A stretch of 64,000 nucleotides of DNA from Nitrospira sp. (GCA_030123605.1 CP126123.1:4121237-4185236); one strand, 5' to 3'; shown: positions 45,824 through 55,703, numbered from the stretch's first letter. Numbers and translations are program-made. The notes: generated by a model not told the origin, from the sequence alone.

Positions 45824-47278
45824 TCAGAATTCCTGGTAGGTCTTGCCTCGCGCATACCCGACGACGGCGATGCTGGTCTGGACCGCATAGCGAGCTTCCG
45901 ACAGGCGCACTTCCGCCATGAGGAGGGCGGTAGTGGCGGTGGTGATATCGACGATCGACGCTAGGCCGAGACGGTACCGTTCCTTCGCCAAGGTGAGGGC
46001 GCTGCGGGCGGAAGCTACCTCCTGCTCTTCGACCCGGATCTGTTGTCGGGCTGTTTGCAACGACAGATAGGCATCGGTCATTTCTAGGGTGATTCTATTC
46101 GTCAAGTCCGATTTCGTGTACTCCCGCTTGTATCGCTGCGCGCGGGCTTCAGCTACGCGGTTCTCGATCAGGAAACCCGTGAAAATCGGGACCGACAGGG
46201 TCGCTCCGACACCCCACCAGAGGTTGGTTTGCCCGACATGCGCCCCCGCATATTGATTCAGCGGAGCATCGCTGAAGTGGATGACACCATACATGCCTTG
46301 AGCAGACACGGTCGGTCGATTCATGGCTTCGGCTGACCTGAACTGTTCGGCCGCCTGGCGGATCCGATCGGTGGCGCCGCGTACTTCCGGGCGTTCTTCC
46401 AAGGCTTGGGTGATGAGCGTCTCCAGGCTGTCCGCTCCGGAATCCGGCAGGGAAACGTCTTCGAGCGTGTATTCTTCTGGCCCCTGCACCCCCATTGCGT
46501 TGTTGAGCGAGGCAAAGGCCGCGCGCCGTTCGTTCCTGGCTTGGAGGAGCTGCACTTCGGCATTGCGCAGCTCGATAGCGATTAAATCGAGGTCAAGTTT
46601 GGACTTCAACTCGCGGCGATACAGGATCGCGATCTGATCGCGCAACAGCCCCCGTTCCCGGACGGTTTCCTCTGCGATATCGACCAACCGCTTCTGCCGC
46701 AGACAGTGGATGTAGGCCTGTTGCACCCGCAGGATGACCAAGGCCTTGTGTGTGTGAATGTCCTGCCCCGCCGCCTCCCGCCCGGCCTCCTCCGCCAGAA
46801 TCTTGTGAGCCGTCTGGCCGAAGTCATAGAGAAGCTGGTCGGCACGAACCCCGGCGCTTTCGACGTAGGAGGTCGGTTTATTCTGCGACCCGGCAATGTT
46901 GAAGGCGCTCGACGGTCGAGCCGTTCCTCCGGTCTGAATGGCATAGGCATTCAGTTCCGGATAATAGCGCGAGCGAGCTTGCTCGGCGATGGCTTCAGCA
47001 CCCTTCGCGCGCTGTTCGGATCGCTGCAGTTGAGGGTGCTGTTCGAGGCCGATCTGAATGGCGGTGCGATAGCCGAGAAACGCTCCCTTCGTGTCGGGAA
47101 CCTCGAGGGGCTGCTTGATCGCAGGCTGCGCCGTTTCACTTGGCGATTCCGCCGGCCAGGCGAAAGGGGTCGCCCCGATCACGGCGGCCGCCGCGAGGCC
47201 GTTCGCAAGGCGCCGGAACAGGCGCAGTCGTGAAGCCGTCTCTTGTCTTCGACGCACCTTGGCGTCAATAGCGGTCAT
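45824..47278 (-). CDS. TolC-family outer-membrane protein, third of three tandem
   Basis: A 484-aa outer-membrane factor with an N-terminal signal region (LANGLAAAAVIGATPFAWPAES) and two outer-membrane-efflux repeats, ending FTLAKERYRLGLASIVDITTATTALLMAE-like and VGYARGKTYQEF. Like its two upstream neighbours it has the ERYRLGL-hydrophobic-V-A/TTT signature. ATG 47278 overlaps the previous gene by 14 bp. It is the last gene of an RND operon with three such channels. Confidence 0.87.
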   Translation of the reverse strand: MTAIDAKVRRRQETASRLRLFRRLANGLAAAAVIGATPFAWPAESPSETAQPAIKQPLEVPDTKGAFLGYRTAIQIGLEQHPQLQRSEQRAKGAEAIAEQARSRYYPELNAYAIQTGGTARPSSAFNIAGSQNKPTSYVESAGVRADQLLYDFGQTAHKILAEEAGREAAGQDIHTHKALVILRVQQAYIHCLRQKRLVDIAEETVRERGLLRDQIAILYRRELKSKLDLDLIAIELRNAEVQLLQARNERRAAFASLNNAMGVQGPEEYTLEDVSLPDSGADSLETLITQALEERPEVRGATDRIRQAAEQFRSAEAMNRPTVSAQGMYGVIHFSDAPLNQYAGAHVGQTNLWWGVGATLSVPIFTGFLIENRVAEARAQRYKREYTKSDLTNRITLEMTDAYLSLQTARQQIRVEEQEVASARSALTLAKERYRLGLASIVDITTATTALLMAEVRLSEARYAVQTSIAVVGYARGKTYQEF

Positions 47279-48650
47279 GGGTGGTTCCCGTTGCATAGGT
47301 CAGCGCCGCGTCGCTCGCATGGAATTCATACTGCGATTGAGTCAGTCCTGTTTCGGCGCTCAACAGATCGGTCGTGGCCGTCACCACGTCCAGGATCGAC
47401 CCCAGTCCGGTCTTGTACCGTTCTCTCGCCAACGTCAGGGCCTCGCGCGCGATGGCCACCTTCTCCTGTGCGACCGTGATCTGCTGCTCCGCCGTCAAGC
47501 GGCTGAAGTAAGCCTGTGCGACCTGTAAGGCGATTTGGTTGGCAATGGCTTGGGACCCGGCGCCAGCTTCGCCCTGCTTGGCTTCCGCCTCCTCGATCTG
47601 GCCGCTGATTCGGCCACCGGTATATAAAGGAAGGGAACCGGATCCGCCCAAGCCGTACCAGCCTTGTTGGGCTCCCGGATTGTTGACGTCCCTTCCGTTC
47701 GTCCGTTCCTCGCGACCCCACCAGGTGTAGCCGAGCGTACCGATTGCGGTCACCGATCCGAAGCGCAGCGCCTTCGCTGCCTGTACCGCTTCCGCCGCCG
47801 CCTGTTGCCGGTCGCGTCCGCCCAGCAGTTCCGGACGTTTCTCCATGGCCTCTTGCAAGAGCGCATCGATCGGGGCGATGGGCTGTTTCGCGATCGGTAG
47901 GGCCACCGACGAGGGGCGGGCAGGATCCCGTTGTCCCATCGCGTTGCCCAAGGCAGCATAGGCGACCTGCAGGTCGTTCTCCGCCTTGATCAAGGTCAAT
48001 TCGGCACGGTCGGCTTCCACCGAGGCAAAGTCGAGATCCAGTTTGGAGCGCAGTTCCCGCCGATGAAAGATTTCCGTCTGCCGGCGGATCAATTCCCGTT
48101 CCGTGAGCACTTCGTGTGCGACCTGCACGAGGCGTTGTTGCTTCAATGCATTTAAGTAGGCCTGCTGCACGGTCAGGATCGTCAGGGCCTTCGAGGCCAG
48201 GACTGCATTCTTGGCGGAAGCGGTGAGGGACTTTTGAGCCAGAATGTTGTGTGCGGTGCGGCCGAAGTCCGTGATCAACAAGTCGGCGCGCAGGCCTGGT
48301 GAAGTCAGATAATTGGTCGGCTTCGGCAACGACCCGGAAATCCCCAGGTTGGCGAGCACACGGGTGTTGCCGCCTGAATTGGAAAAGAAACCCGTGACCT
48401 GCGGATAGGTGGCCGACTCGATCTGTTTGACGACGGCCTCTGAGGCGGCGACGTCTTGCTCGGCGATTCTGATTTGTGGGTGCCGTTCGATCGCCGTTCT
48501 GATCGCCTCCTCCCAGGTCACGGTGTGGTCAGAGGAAGACGGCCGGCTCGAAGGGGCTTCGCTCGCCGCCCAAGCCGATGTCAGGCAGAGCGTGATGAGA
48601 CCGATCGAGAGGGAGAGGCTAAAACCGTTTGTAATCCTGTCCGACGGCAT
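47265..48650 (-). CDS. TolC-family outer-membrane protein, second of three tandem
   Basis: A 461-aa outer-membrane factor: signal peptide (FSLSLSIGLITLCLTSAWAAS), then two efflux repeats ending in LARERYKTGLGSILDVVTATTDLLSAE and THDRY. It overlaps the upstream TolC-like gene by 32 bp and the downstream one by 14 bp, indicating one transcript. The start at ATG 48650 is chosen because it precedes the signal peptide; no obvious ribosome site is seen, so translation may be coupled. Confidence 0.87.
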   Translation of the reverse strand: MPSDRITNGFSLSLSIGLITLCLTSAWAASEAPSSRPSSSDHTVTWEEAIRTAIERHPQIRIAEQDVAASEAVVKQIESATYPQVTGFFSNSGGNTRVLANLGISGSLPKPTNYLTSPGLRADLLITDFGRTAHNILAQKSLTASAKNAVLASKALTILTVQQAYLNALKQQRLVQVAHEVLTERELIRRQTEIFHRRELRSKLDLDFASVEADRAELTLIKAENDLQVAYAALGNAMGQRDPARPSSVALPIAKQPIAPIDALLQEAMEKRPELLGGRDRQQAAAEAVQAAKALRFGSVTAIGTLGYTWWGREERTNGRDVNNPGAQQGWYGLGGSGSLPLYTGGRISGQIEEAEAKQGEAGAGSQAIANQIALQVAQAYFSRLTAEQQITVAQEKVAIAREALTLARERYKTGLGSILDVVTATTDLLSAETGLTQSQYEFHASDAALTYATGTTHDRY

Positions 48651-50079
48651 AGGCGACCACGGCTTCAGAGGTTTTGTAAATGTATTGGGCTTCCTTGAGG
48701 CGCGATTCGGCCTCGAAGAGACTGGTGGTGGCGCGTACGACTTCGACAACGGGACTCAGACCGAGCCGGTATCGCTCCTGAGCCAATTTCACCGCCTCTT
48801 GGGCGAAGGCGACACGGTCCCGCTCCAGCATGATTTGTTCGGCGTTCGTGGCCCTGGCCAGATACGCACGGATGATTTGCAGGACGACTTCGTTGGCCAG
48901 GTTTCGCAGCTCCGCTTCGGACTCGCCTTTAAGGGCGTCCGCCTCCTTGACCTGGTTCTGAATTCGAAATCCGGTGAAGATCGGCACCTTCGCGGCGGCT
49001 CCGATACCCCAGAAGGGCGCGATGCCGTCGGAAGGAATGCCTCCGTCGTGGACCGTGCCGTACTTGGTGATGCCGATGGAACCAACGGCGGTGATCGATC
49101 CGAAATGCAGGGCCTTCGCCGCGCGGAGCAGTTCCTCGCTTGCGACCAGTTGGTCACGGCTGCCCAGAAGCTCGGGCCGGTTGCCGAGGCCGGCGGTGAC
49201 AAGTTGATCGACGTCCGGGCTCGGGTTCACAGACACCGGAACGTCTTCCAGTCTGTAGTGGTCCGTCCGCTCCAGGCCCATCGCGTTGTTCAAGGCGGCA
49301 AACGCCTGATGCAGGTCGTTCTGAGCCCTGATCAAGGCCAATTCGGCATTGGACACCTCGACCTTGATGAGGTCCAGATCCACTTTCGATTTCAGCTGGT
49401 TTTTATACAGAGACTGGATCTGGTCCCGGATGACTTTGCGCCGCGCGACCGTTTCCGCTGCGATGGAGACCAAGTGTTGTTGAAGCAGGCAGGACAAGTA
49501 GGTCTTCTGGACATTGAGAATGACAAAGGCCTTGTTCGTCAGGATCGCTTTCTCCGATGCAGATTCTGTGGCTTCGCCGGCCGCGATGCGGTGAGCCGTA
49601 TAGCCGAAGTCGGTAATCAATTGGTTGAGAATCAAGCCGCCGGTCAGCATGTTTTGGTTGTGGTGGGGAAGCGCACTGCCGAGATTGAACCCGCTCCCGC
49701 CCCGATCGTGGACGGTTTTACCGTCGGTGGTGACGATGCGGAGGGCGCCGCTGCTCTCTGCGATCGACGCCTCCAACCAAGGGTACCGGTCGCCTCTGGC
49801 CTGTTTCGCCAGCGCGCCGGCGATGCGGGAGCGGTGACGCGATTCGGTGATCGAGGGGTGGGTATCCAACCCGGTACGAATCGCCGCCGTCAGGGTCAGG
49901 GGGCCGTCTGCGACCGGTAAGGCGCCGGGGAACGGATTCTGCTCTGATTGTGCGAACACCTGCCCCGTGACTGCGAACAGCAGACACCCACCCACCAGGA
50001 GCGAGTATAGTCGGCGAGCCGACGGTCCGGCCCTTGCGACCGGCCTGTGATGAATGTCCATGTCGATCATACCCGTCAT
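48619..50079 (-). CDS. TolC-family outer-membrane protein, first of three tandem
   Basis: A 486-aa outer-membrane factor with a signal peptide (RRLYSLLVGGCLLFAVTGQVFA) and two efflux repeats ending in LAQERYRLGLSPVVEVVRATTSLFEAE and VGQDYKRF. ATG 50079 overlaps the adaptor stop codon as ATGA; ATGs at 50070 and 50061 are alternatives. A longer frame reaching 50817 on this strand only reads through the adaptor gene in the wrong frame. It follows the RND pump and adaptor genes. Confidence 0.87.
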   Translation of the reverse strand: MTGMIDMDIHHRPVARAGPSARRLYSLLVGGCLLFAVTGQVFAQSEQNPFPGALPVADGPLTLTAAIRTGLDTHPSITESRHRSRIAGALAKQARGDRYPWLEASIAESSGALRIVTTDGKTVHDRGGSGFNLGSALPHHNQNMLTGGLILNQLITDFGYTAHRIAAGEATESASEKAILTNKAFVILNVQKTYLSCLLQQHLVSIAAETVARRKVIRDQIQSLYKNQLKSKVDLDLIKVEVSNAELALIRAQNDLHQAFAALNNAMGLERTDHYRLEDVPVSVNPSPDVDQLVTAGLGNRPELLGSRDQLVASEELLRAAKALHFGSITAVGSIGITKYGTVHDGGIPSDGIAPFWGIGAAAKVPIFTGFRIQNQVKEADALKGESEAELRNLANEVVLQIIRAYLARATNAEQIMLERDRVAFAQEAVKLAQERYRLGLSPVVEVVRATTSLFEAESRLKEAQYIYKTSEAVVAYAVGQDYKRF

Positions 50080-51317
50080 ATTTTTTGGCGCGCCGGTTTC
50101 CCGTCCGGCAGGTTGTACGGAGAAGCGTGGACCTCTTGGCCGTCTTTGAGGCCGCCCTTTCCGACCACGACCACGTCCTCTGTGCCGGTCAAACCGTCGG
50201 TCACTTCGACCCAGAGGCCGTCGTCGAGCCCGGTCTTGATGCGGGTGAGTGTGGCCTTCCCCTGATCGATCACGTAGAGGGACTTCTCCTGTCCGCCCTT
50301 GGTCGTGATCACGGCCGCGGGAGGAACAGCGAGGGTATCCGGATGTGTTTCGAGGTGCAGCGTGACGTTGGCGAACATGCCCGGTTGGAGTTTGCGTGCC
50401 GCATTGTCGAGGTCGATCTCGACGAGCAACGTTCGCGTGGCCGGATCCAGGGCTTCGGTCGTGCGGGTCACGGTCGCCTCGAATCGCTCCTGAGGCAGTT
50501 CGCGGATTGTGAGGACGGCGGGAGTCCCGGCCTTTGAGAGCAGCGCGGACTCTTGCGGTACGTTGACGTAGACCCGTACCGTGTCCATGTCCATGATGGT
50601 GAAGAGGGGGACCGCCTGGGTGGCAGAACCGGTCGCGGCTTGGATCAAGGCGCCGGGATCCGCAAACCGCGCCGTAATCACCCCTGCGAACGGCGCATAG
50701 ACCTTGGTGTATTCGAGCATCGTCCGTCGGCTGTCGCGGAGATGTTTTGCCGACTGGGCCGCCGAGCGGGCGACGTCCACGTCCTGTTTGGCGATGATGT
50801 CGTGATTCTCCTGCCAAACACTGAGGTACCGTTCGAAGGTGATGCGCTTGATCTCGTAATCGGCCTCGGCCTGTTTGTAATGGTCGTCGATTTCAGGTGC
50901 ATCGATCACGGCCAAGAGCTGTCCTTTCTTGACGACATCACCCTTGTCGGCTCCGATCCATTTCAAGTAACCGGAGACCTTGCCGTACAGGGTGGCTTGG
51001 TACCAGGGGGAAATATTGGCCGGCAACGTAAGGGTCCTGACGATGTCGCGACGCTGCGGCTTGAGCACCTGCACGGCGGGGACGGACGAACTCCGAGCCT
51101 CCGGTCCATGCGGCGTTGCGGCGGCCGGCTGCTGCGGAGTCGAAGAGACCGCCGGTTCTTCGCGCCCGTTGAGCGCAATGACCGCGATCACGGCGGCCAA
51201 CCCTCCGAGCACGACGCCGGCGACGATCAAGCGCGCCGGCTTCATATGGGAGCGAGGTTCCGGGAACTGCGACCTCGTGCGGGGGTCTGCCGGTGTTGCC
51301 ATCGGGTTCTCTCTCAT
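50076..51317 (-). CDS. RND membrane fusion protein (AcrA/MdtA-like)
   Basis: A 413-aa adaptor with an N-terminal membrane anchor (about 28-48), lipoyl and hairpin domains (VSGYLKWIGADKGDVVKKGQLLAVIDAPEIDDHYKQAEA at about 115-150; YAPFAGVITARFADPGALI at about 210-230), and a beta-barrel with VYVNVPQESAL and LTIRELPQERFEATVTRTTEALDPATRTLLVEIDL. It connects the RND pump to one or more of the three TolC-like channels. Its ATG overlaps the RND stop codon (ATGA). Confidence 0.9.
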   Translation of the reverse strand: MRENPMATPADPRTRSQFPEPRSHMKPARLIVAGVVLGGLAAVIAVIALNGREEPAVSSTPQQPAAATPHGPEARSSSVPAVQVLKPQRRDIVRTLTLPANISPWYQATLYGKVSGYLKWIGADKGDVVKKGQLLAVIDAPEIDDHYKQAEADYEIKRITFERYLSVWQENHDIIAKQDVDVARSAAQSAKHLRDSRRTMLEYTKVYAPFAGVITARFADPGALIQAATGSATQAVPLFTIMDMDTVRVYVNVPQESALLSKAGTPAVLTIRELPQERFEATVTRTTEALDPATRTLLVEIDLDNAARKLQPGMFANVTLHLETHPDTLAVPPAAVITTKGGQEKSLYVIDQGKATLTRIKTGLDDGLWVEVTDGLTGTEDVVVVGKGGLKDGQEVHASPYNLPDGKPARQKI

Positions 51318-54300
51318 CCCCTACTTGGGCTTTCGATCGGCTGTCGGCGGTGGACGTCGGCCGATCTACGCCGGACGAGCGCGTGTAAGACCGGGATGAA
51401 CAGGAGCGTCATGAACGTCGATACCGTCAAGCCGCCGATCACCGCGCGCGCCAGGGGCATGTTCGTTTCGCTGCCTTCGCCGATGCCGAGCGCCATGGGG
51501 CCCAGTCCGATCACGGTGGCCAGCGACGTCATGAGGATCGGCCTGATCCGGAGGCGGCCTGCTTCCACGACGGCCTCTTCGAGGGGCATCCCTTCGTTCA
51601 GTTTGTTATTGGCGAAATCGACGAGCAGGACGCTGTTCGAGACGACGATACCGATCATCATGAGCGTGCCGATCAACGATTCGACGTTGACGGAGGTATG
51701 GGTCAGCAACAACATCCAGATGACGCCGATAAACCCCAGCGGGACGGCGAACATGACGACGAAGGGGTCGAGCCAGGACCGGAAGAGCCCGACCATCACC
51801 AGATAGATCAGTACCATCGCCAGGGGCAAGGTTCCGGCGAAGCCTTTCAAGGCAGCCCGCAGGCTGTCGATTTCCCCCTTTATGGCGACCCGCACGTCCT
51901 TCGGAATCTCGACGCGCTTGATCGCCTCTTCGATCTTGGTCGCGACGCGGCCGAGATCGTTTCCCGGCACGCTCACCAGCACGTCCATCGTTCGTTGCAG
52001 ATTGTAGTGATCGACGGTTTCAGGTCCGCTGCGCCGGGTGACGTCGATCAAATCCCTGAGCAGGATCGGTGAGCCGTGGTTGGCGGCGACGTGAGGGAGT
52101 TGCGGCCGTTCGGTGAAGGGGGTCTGTTGCATGACGAGCGAACTGCCGATCGTTCTGTTCCCTCCCACGCTGACGGCGGCCGGCCGCTCCACCTTCGTGC
52201 CGACCAAGGGGAGATTGAGAAAGTCTTCGAAGGCGACGAGAATTTGTTCGGGGAACTGTGTGACGACGAAATAGGCGTTGTTGGTCCGAGGATCGATCCA
52301 GTAGCCGGGGTTCAAGGTCACGTTGGAGGCCAGACCGGTAATGAGATCGGTGACGATCTGCCGTTCGTTCAACCCGGCGGTCAGGGCCTTGTCTCGATTG
52401 ATGTCCAGATGAATCTCGGGATAGTCCATGCCCTGCCGTACCTGAACGTCCGCCGTGCCGACCTCGGCGGCTGCGGCATCGCGGAGGCGTCCGGCGGTGT
52501 CGGCCAGATCGGACATGTTCTGCCCGCTGACCTTGATGTCGATCGGGGCGGGCAATCCGAAATTGATCACGTCGCTCACGATGCCACCGGTCTGGAACGA
52601 AAACTTCAAACCCGGGAGTGCTTCGCGAAGGGTGGTACGCAAGCGAGCGATGATGTCGTCGGTTCGGCTCTCATGGTCCCGCGCCAGGCTGACCAGGATG
52701 AAGGCCTGGTGCGGACCGTTGACGGGGGAGTACAGCACCATCCAGCCTTGCGGCAAACCGATGTTCGAGACAAGCTGATCCAACTCCTCGGCGGGAACGG
52801 CTTCGCGGATGAATCCTTCGATTTTCGCGATGATCGCTTCCGTTTTCTCGATCCTGGTTCCTTCCGGGGCGGAGACGTTCAAGATGAACGACCCCGCGTC
52901 CACCTTCGGGAAAAATTCCGTCGCCAGTTTCGGTGTGACCAGGAGCGTGCCGCCGAACGCGATCATCACCGTGATGATCACGACGGCCTTGTGGCCGAGA
53001 CACCATCGCAGGACGACGAGATACCGCTCGACGAAGGGGTCGAAGAGATTGACGCGATTCCACCAGGCGGCGAGTCCGCGCTGAGGAGGGGCCGGATGCC
53101 CCGCCTCTCCATGACCCTTCCGAAAAAGCCAGGCGAGGGAGACGGGAGCCACCGTGAGCGCGACGAAATAAGAGGCCATCATGGCGTAGGCGACGGTGAG
53201 CGCCAAGGGTACGAACAGGAACTTGATGATGCCCGTGAAGAACGCGATCGGCAGAAAGACGAGGAAGACGGTGAGAGTGATGATGAGCATCGGCAACGCG
53301 ACCTCGGTGACGGCGTCGCCGGCCGCGTCCTTTGCCGACTTGCCCATGTCCATATGGCGGTGGGTGTTCTCCACGACCACGATGGCGTCGTCGACGAGCC
53401 GTCCGACGGCCAGCGCCAACCCTCCCAAGGTCATGATGTTGACCGTGTGGCCGGTGAAATACAGACCGATGAACGCCGCCGTCACGGACAGCGGAATGGC
53501 CATCGCGATGATGATCGTATACCGCAGACTGCCTAGGAACAGCAGGACCATCAGGCAGGCGAGGCCGCCTCCCAACAGTCCCTCATGTTCCAAGGTATGG
53601 ATCGCTTGGCGGATATAGAGCGACTGGTCGAACAGCAGCTTGACCGTCAGGTCCTTCGGAATGCCGACCAGCTTGGGGATCACGTCCTTGATGCCGTCGA
53701 TCACCTGCAGCGTGTTGGCGCCGGCCTGCTTCATGATCGGCAGATAGACCGCCCGATTGCCGTTGATGCGGACGATGTTGACCTGCACCATCGTCGAGTC
53801 GACGGCTTTGCCGACGTCGCGCAGATAGAGCGGCACGCCGTTGACCATTTTGATCGGGATCTCGTTCATCTGATCCACGACTTTGATCATGCTGTTGGTA
53901 TAGACGTTGTAATCGAAGTCGCCGATCTTGACGTCTCCGGCCGGCAACAGCACGCTCTGCGCATTGACGGAGTTGACGATCTCGTGCGTGGACACCCCGC
54001 GGGCCATCATCCGTTCCGGGTCGAGAAAAACCGTGATTTGGCGCACGGTTCCGCCGAAGGTCGTGGGGAAGGAGATGCCGGGCACGTGGCCGAGCTGCGG
54101 GCGAACGTTGAAGTAGGCGAGGTCGCGCACTTCCTTTTCCGTCATCGTCTCGCTGCTGGTGGTCTGGACTGCGATGGGCAGACTCGCCGCGCCGAACTTG
54201 ATGATGATGGGGGGGAAAATGCCTTGCGGCAAATAACGCAGATTCGAATAGGTCAGACTCGTGATTTCGGCGACGGCCGCATTGACGTCATAAGAAGAGT

Positions 54301-54580
54301 GAAAATAGATCTTGATCAGACTGACACCGGGCAACGACCGCGATTCGATGTGCTCGATGTAGGATGCTTGCAGGTAGGCCTGTTCGAGGCGAAGCGTGAC
54401 GGCCCCTTCGATCTCCGATGGTCCCATGCCCTTGTAGAACGTCGCGACTGCGATCACCGGCAAGTTGATCTCCGGAAAAATGTCCACCACCATGTTCTGG
54501 TAGGAGACGATTCCGAGAATGACGAAGATCAGGCTGATCGCTGCGACGGCGAAGGGGTTTTTCAGGGCGGCACGGACCAT
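51314..54580 (-). CDS. RND efflux transporter of the HAE1/AcrB-like class
   Basis: A 1088-aa proton-driven inner-membrane pump with the full RND plan. The N-terminus is NPFAVAAISLIFVILGIVSYQNMVVDIFPEINLPVIAV, TM4 contains GGLALAVGRLVDDAIVVVENTHRH with the paired Asp residues used in proton relay, and the C-terminal half repeats the fold. Substrates could be drugs, lipids or metabolites. GGAGG lies about 9 nt before the ATG. It is the first gene of a five-gene operon (pump, adaptor, three TolC-like proteins), preceded by a sigma54 promoter and a three-half-site element. Confidence 0.92.
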   Translation of the reverse strand: MVRAALKNPFAVAAISLIFVILGIVSYQNMVVDIFPEINLPVIAVATFYKGMGPSEIEGAVTLRLEQAYLQASYIEHIESRSLPGVSLIKIYFHSSYDVNAAVAEITSLTYSNLRYLPQGIFPPIIIKFGAASLPIAVQTTSSETMTEKEVRDLAYFNVRPQLGHVPGISFPTTFGGTVRQITVFLDPERMMARGVSTHEIVNSVNAQSVLLPAGDVKIGDFDYNVYTNSMIKVVDQMNEIPIKMVNGVPLYLRDVGKAVDSTMVQVNIVRINGNRAVYLPIMKQAGANTLQVIDGIKDVIPKLVGIPKDLTVKLLFDQSLYIRQAIHTLEHEGLLGGGLACLMVLLFLGSLRYTIIIAMAIPLSVTAAFIGLYFTGHTVNIMTLGGLALAVGRLVDDAIVVVENTHRHMDMGKSAKDAAGDAVTEVALPMLIITLTVFLVFLPIAFFTGIIKFLFVPLALTVAYAMMASYFVALTVAPVSLAWLFRKGHGEAGHPAPPQRGLAAWWNRVNLFDPFVERYLVVLRWCLGHKAVVIITVMIAFGGTLLVTPKLATEFFPKVDAGSFILNVSAPEGTRIEKTEAIIAKIEGFIREAVPAEELDQLVSNIGLPQGWMVLYSPVNGPHQAFILVSLARDHESRTDDIIARLRTTLREALPGLKFSFQTGGIVSDVINFGLPAPIDIKVSGQNMSDLADTAGRLRDAAAAEVGTADVQVRQGMDYPEIHLDINRDKALTAGLNERQIVTDLITGLASNVTLNPGYWIDPRTNNAYFVVTQFPEQILVAFEDFLNLPLVGTKVERPAAVSVGGNRTIGSSLVMQQTPFTERPQLPHVAANHGSPILLRDLIDVTRRSGPETVDHYNLQRTMDVLVSVPGNDLGRVATKIEEAIKRVEIPKDVRVAIKGEIDSLRAALKGFAGTLPLAMVLIYLVMVGLFRSWLDPFVVMFAVPLGFIGVIWMLLLTHTSVNVESLIGTLMMIGIVVSNSVLLVDFANNKLNEGMPLEEAVVEAGRLRIRPILMTSLATVIGLGPMALGIGEGSETNMPLARAVIGGLTVSTFMTLLFIPVLHALVRRRSADVHRRQPIESPSRG

Positions 54581-54757
54581 CCGACGAGTTCCTCCACGAT
54601 GGTGTCCGGATGCGAATGATGAGCATGGATCCTACCGTGATGCGACCGTGAGGACGGTAGGCCTTCGAAGGGAGTCGACGATCACTTCCTGCCTTGTTGC
54701 AACGTCGTGAGGACTCATAAACCGATGCACGTTGCAATGCTCAACCTCACACAGTAT

Positions 54758-54773
54758 AGCAAAAGGAGCGCCA
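54758..54773 (-). promoter_or_regulatory. Sigma54 promoter of the RND/triple-TolC operon
   Basis: The minus strand reads TGGCGCTCCTTTTGCT, which fits TGGCAC-N5-TTGCT except A to G at position 5. The leader to ATG 54580 is about 165 nt. Confidence 0.65.
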
Positions 54774-54855
54774 GAGTCCGTCCCGTGCTCGTTCCTGTCA
54801 TTTCCCACCGTGATCCGCATCGTGTTGAGCGAACAGATGACGTGCAAACGAGCAG

Positions 54856-54881
54856 TTCCGCACGGCACGCACGGTGCGATA
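54856..54881 (-). promoter_or_regulatory. Three-half-site element, upstream activating sequence candidate (RND operon)
   Basis: Plus-strand reading: TTCCGCAC, GGCACGCACG, GTGCGATA. Its centre lies about 97 bp upstream of the -24 box of the RND promoter, a normal distance for an NtrC-type activator. Confidence 0.6.
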
Positions 54882-54906
54882 TGGAAATCTTCGTATTGAG
54901 GAGTGT

Positions 54907-54948
54907 AAAAAACTGAAGGCAACCGAGTCCGATGCTCGGTTGCCTTCA
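54907..54948 (-). terminator. Rho-independent terminator of the REC-only gene
   Basis: A perfect 14-bp stem (54914-54927 with 54935-54948) and 7-nt loop are followed on the minus strand by TTTTTT. It separates the REC-only gene from the RND operon promoter region. Confidence 0.85.
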
Positions 54949-55006
54949 CGGAGCGGAGGGCTGGGTCCGGTTCATCGTGGTGAGTAGCCGGACCACGACG
55001 ACGTCG

Positions 55007-55438
55007 TCACGGTCTTAGGTGCGCTTCGTTGCCTGCGTGAGACGTCATGATGTGAGAACGGACATCCGTCGAGGCATGGGCCGCATCTCGGATCACTTCG
55101 AGAAGAAACCACGCATCGTAGGGTTTCGGGACCCAGGCATAGACCCCTCGCTGATCCACCATGTGCGACAATTCGGTATAGTCTCCCGAAATCATGATCA
55201 CCGGCGTGTCCGGCCAGACGATGCGACTGAGCGACAACAATTCCATCCCATTGAGCCGCGGCATGTGATAGTCGGTGACCACCACGTCGAAGTGTCTCCG
55301 CTTCATCTCGGCCAACGCTTCCTGTCCATCTCTCGCGGCATGAACCATATAACCCGCCTGGATGAGGATGGCGCTCAACATGTCTCTGGCGACGTCGTCG
55401 TCTTCTACGACCAGCACTCGTTTTCCGTATCCGTCCAT
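55007..55438 (-). CDS. Single-domain response regulator (REC only)
   Basis: A 143-aa protein consisting of a receiver domain (VLVVEDDDVARDML, phosphoacceptor Asp in VVVTDYHMPRLNG, Thr/Ser in VIMISGDYTE, Lys in WVPKPYD) and a short tail without an output domain. It might act as a phosphate sink or a phospho-relay partner, perhaps for the kinase encoded 1.7 kb upstream. ATG 55438 is preceded by AAAGGAG at 6 nt. It has its own sigma54 promoter and terminator. Confidence 0.88.
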   Translation of the reverse strand: MDGYGKRVLVVEDDDVARDMLSAILIQAGYMVHAARDGQEALAEMKRRHFDVVVTDYHMPRLNGMELLSLSRIVWPDTPVIMISGDYTELSHMVDQRGVYAWVPKPYDAWFLLEVIRDAAHASTDVRSHIMTSHAGNEAHLRP

Positions 55439-55560
55439 GGAAGTCTCCTTTCGTCCATGCATCTTGGAGCGACCGTCATCGGTCAATTCTGTATTCGTCC
55501 AGTTGACGGCTCACCATACGCATGTAAGCGTGATTGAATCGCATGACGATTCTCCCGGTA

Positions 55561-55576
55561 CGCAAGTGTGATGCCA
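55561..55576 (-). promoter_or_regulatory. Sigma54 promoter of the REC-only gene
   Basis: The minus strand reads TGGCATCACACTTGCG: TGGCA and TTGC intact with exact spacing. The leader is about 110 nt. I see no clear three-half-site element just upstream. Confidence 0.6.
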
Positions 55577-55703
55577 CTCGAAAACGAGATGGCGAAGCGG
55601 CCTGGCTTGTGTTGAACAGGGCTGTTTCAACGATTGCGAATGAGGATCTTCCGACATGCCTCCGTGTCACTATGGCATGGAGTGTCAAGCGGGCGCAGCG
55701 AGC

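Noticed and set aside
48619-50817. A 732-codon frame suggesting a fused adaptor/TolC protein
   Set aside because: The N-terminal part is an out-of-frame reading of the adaptor gene; the TolC protein starts at 50079 with an ATGA overlap.
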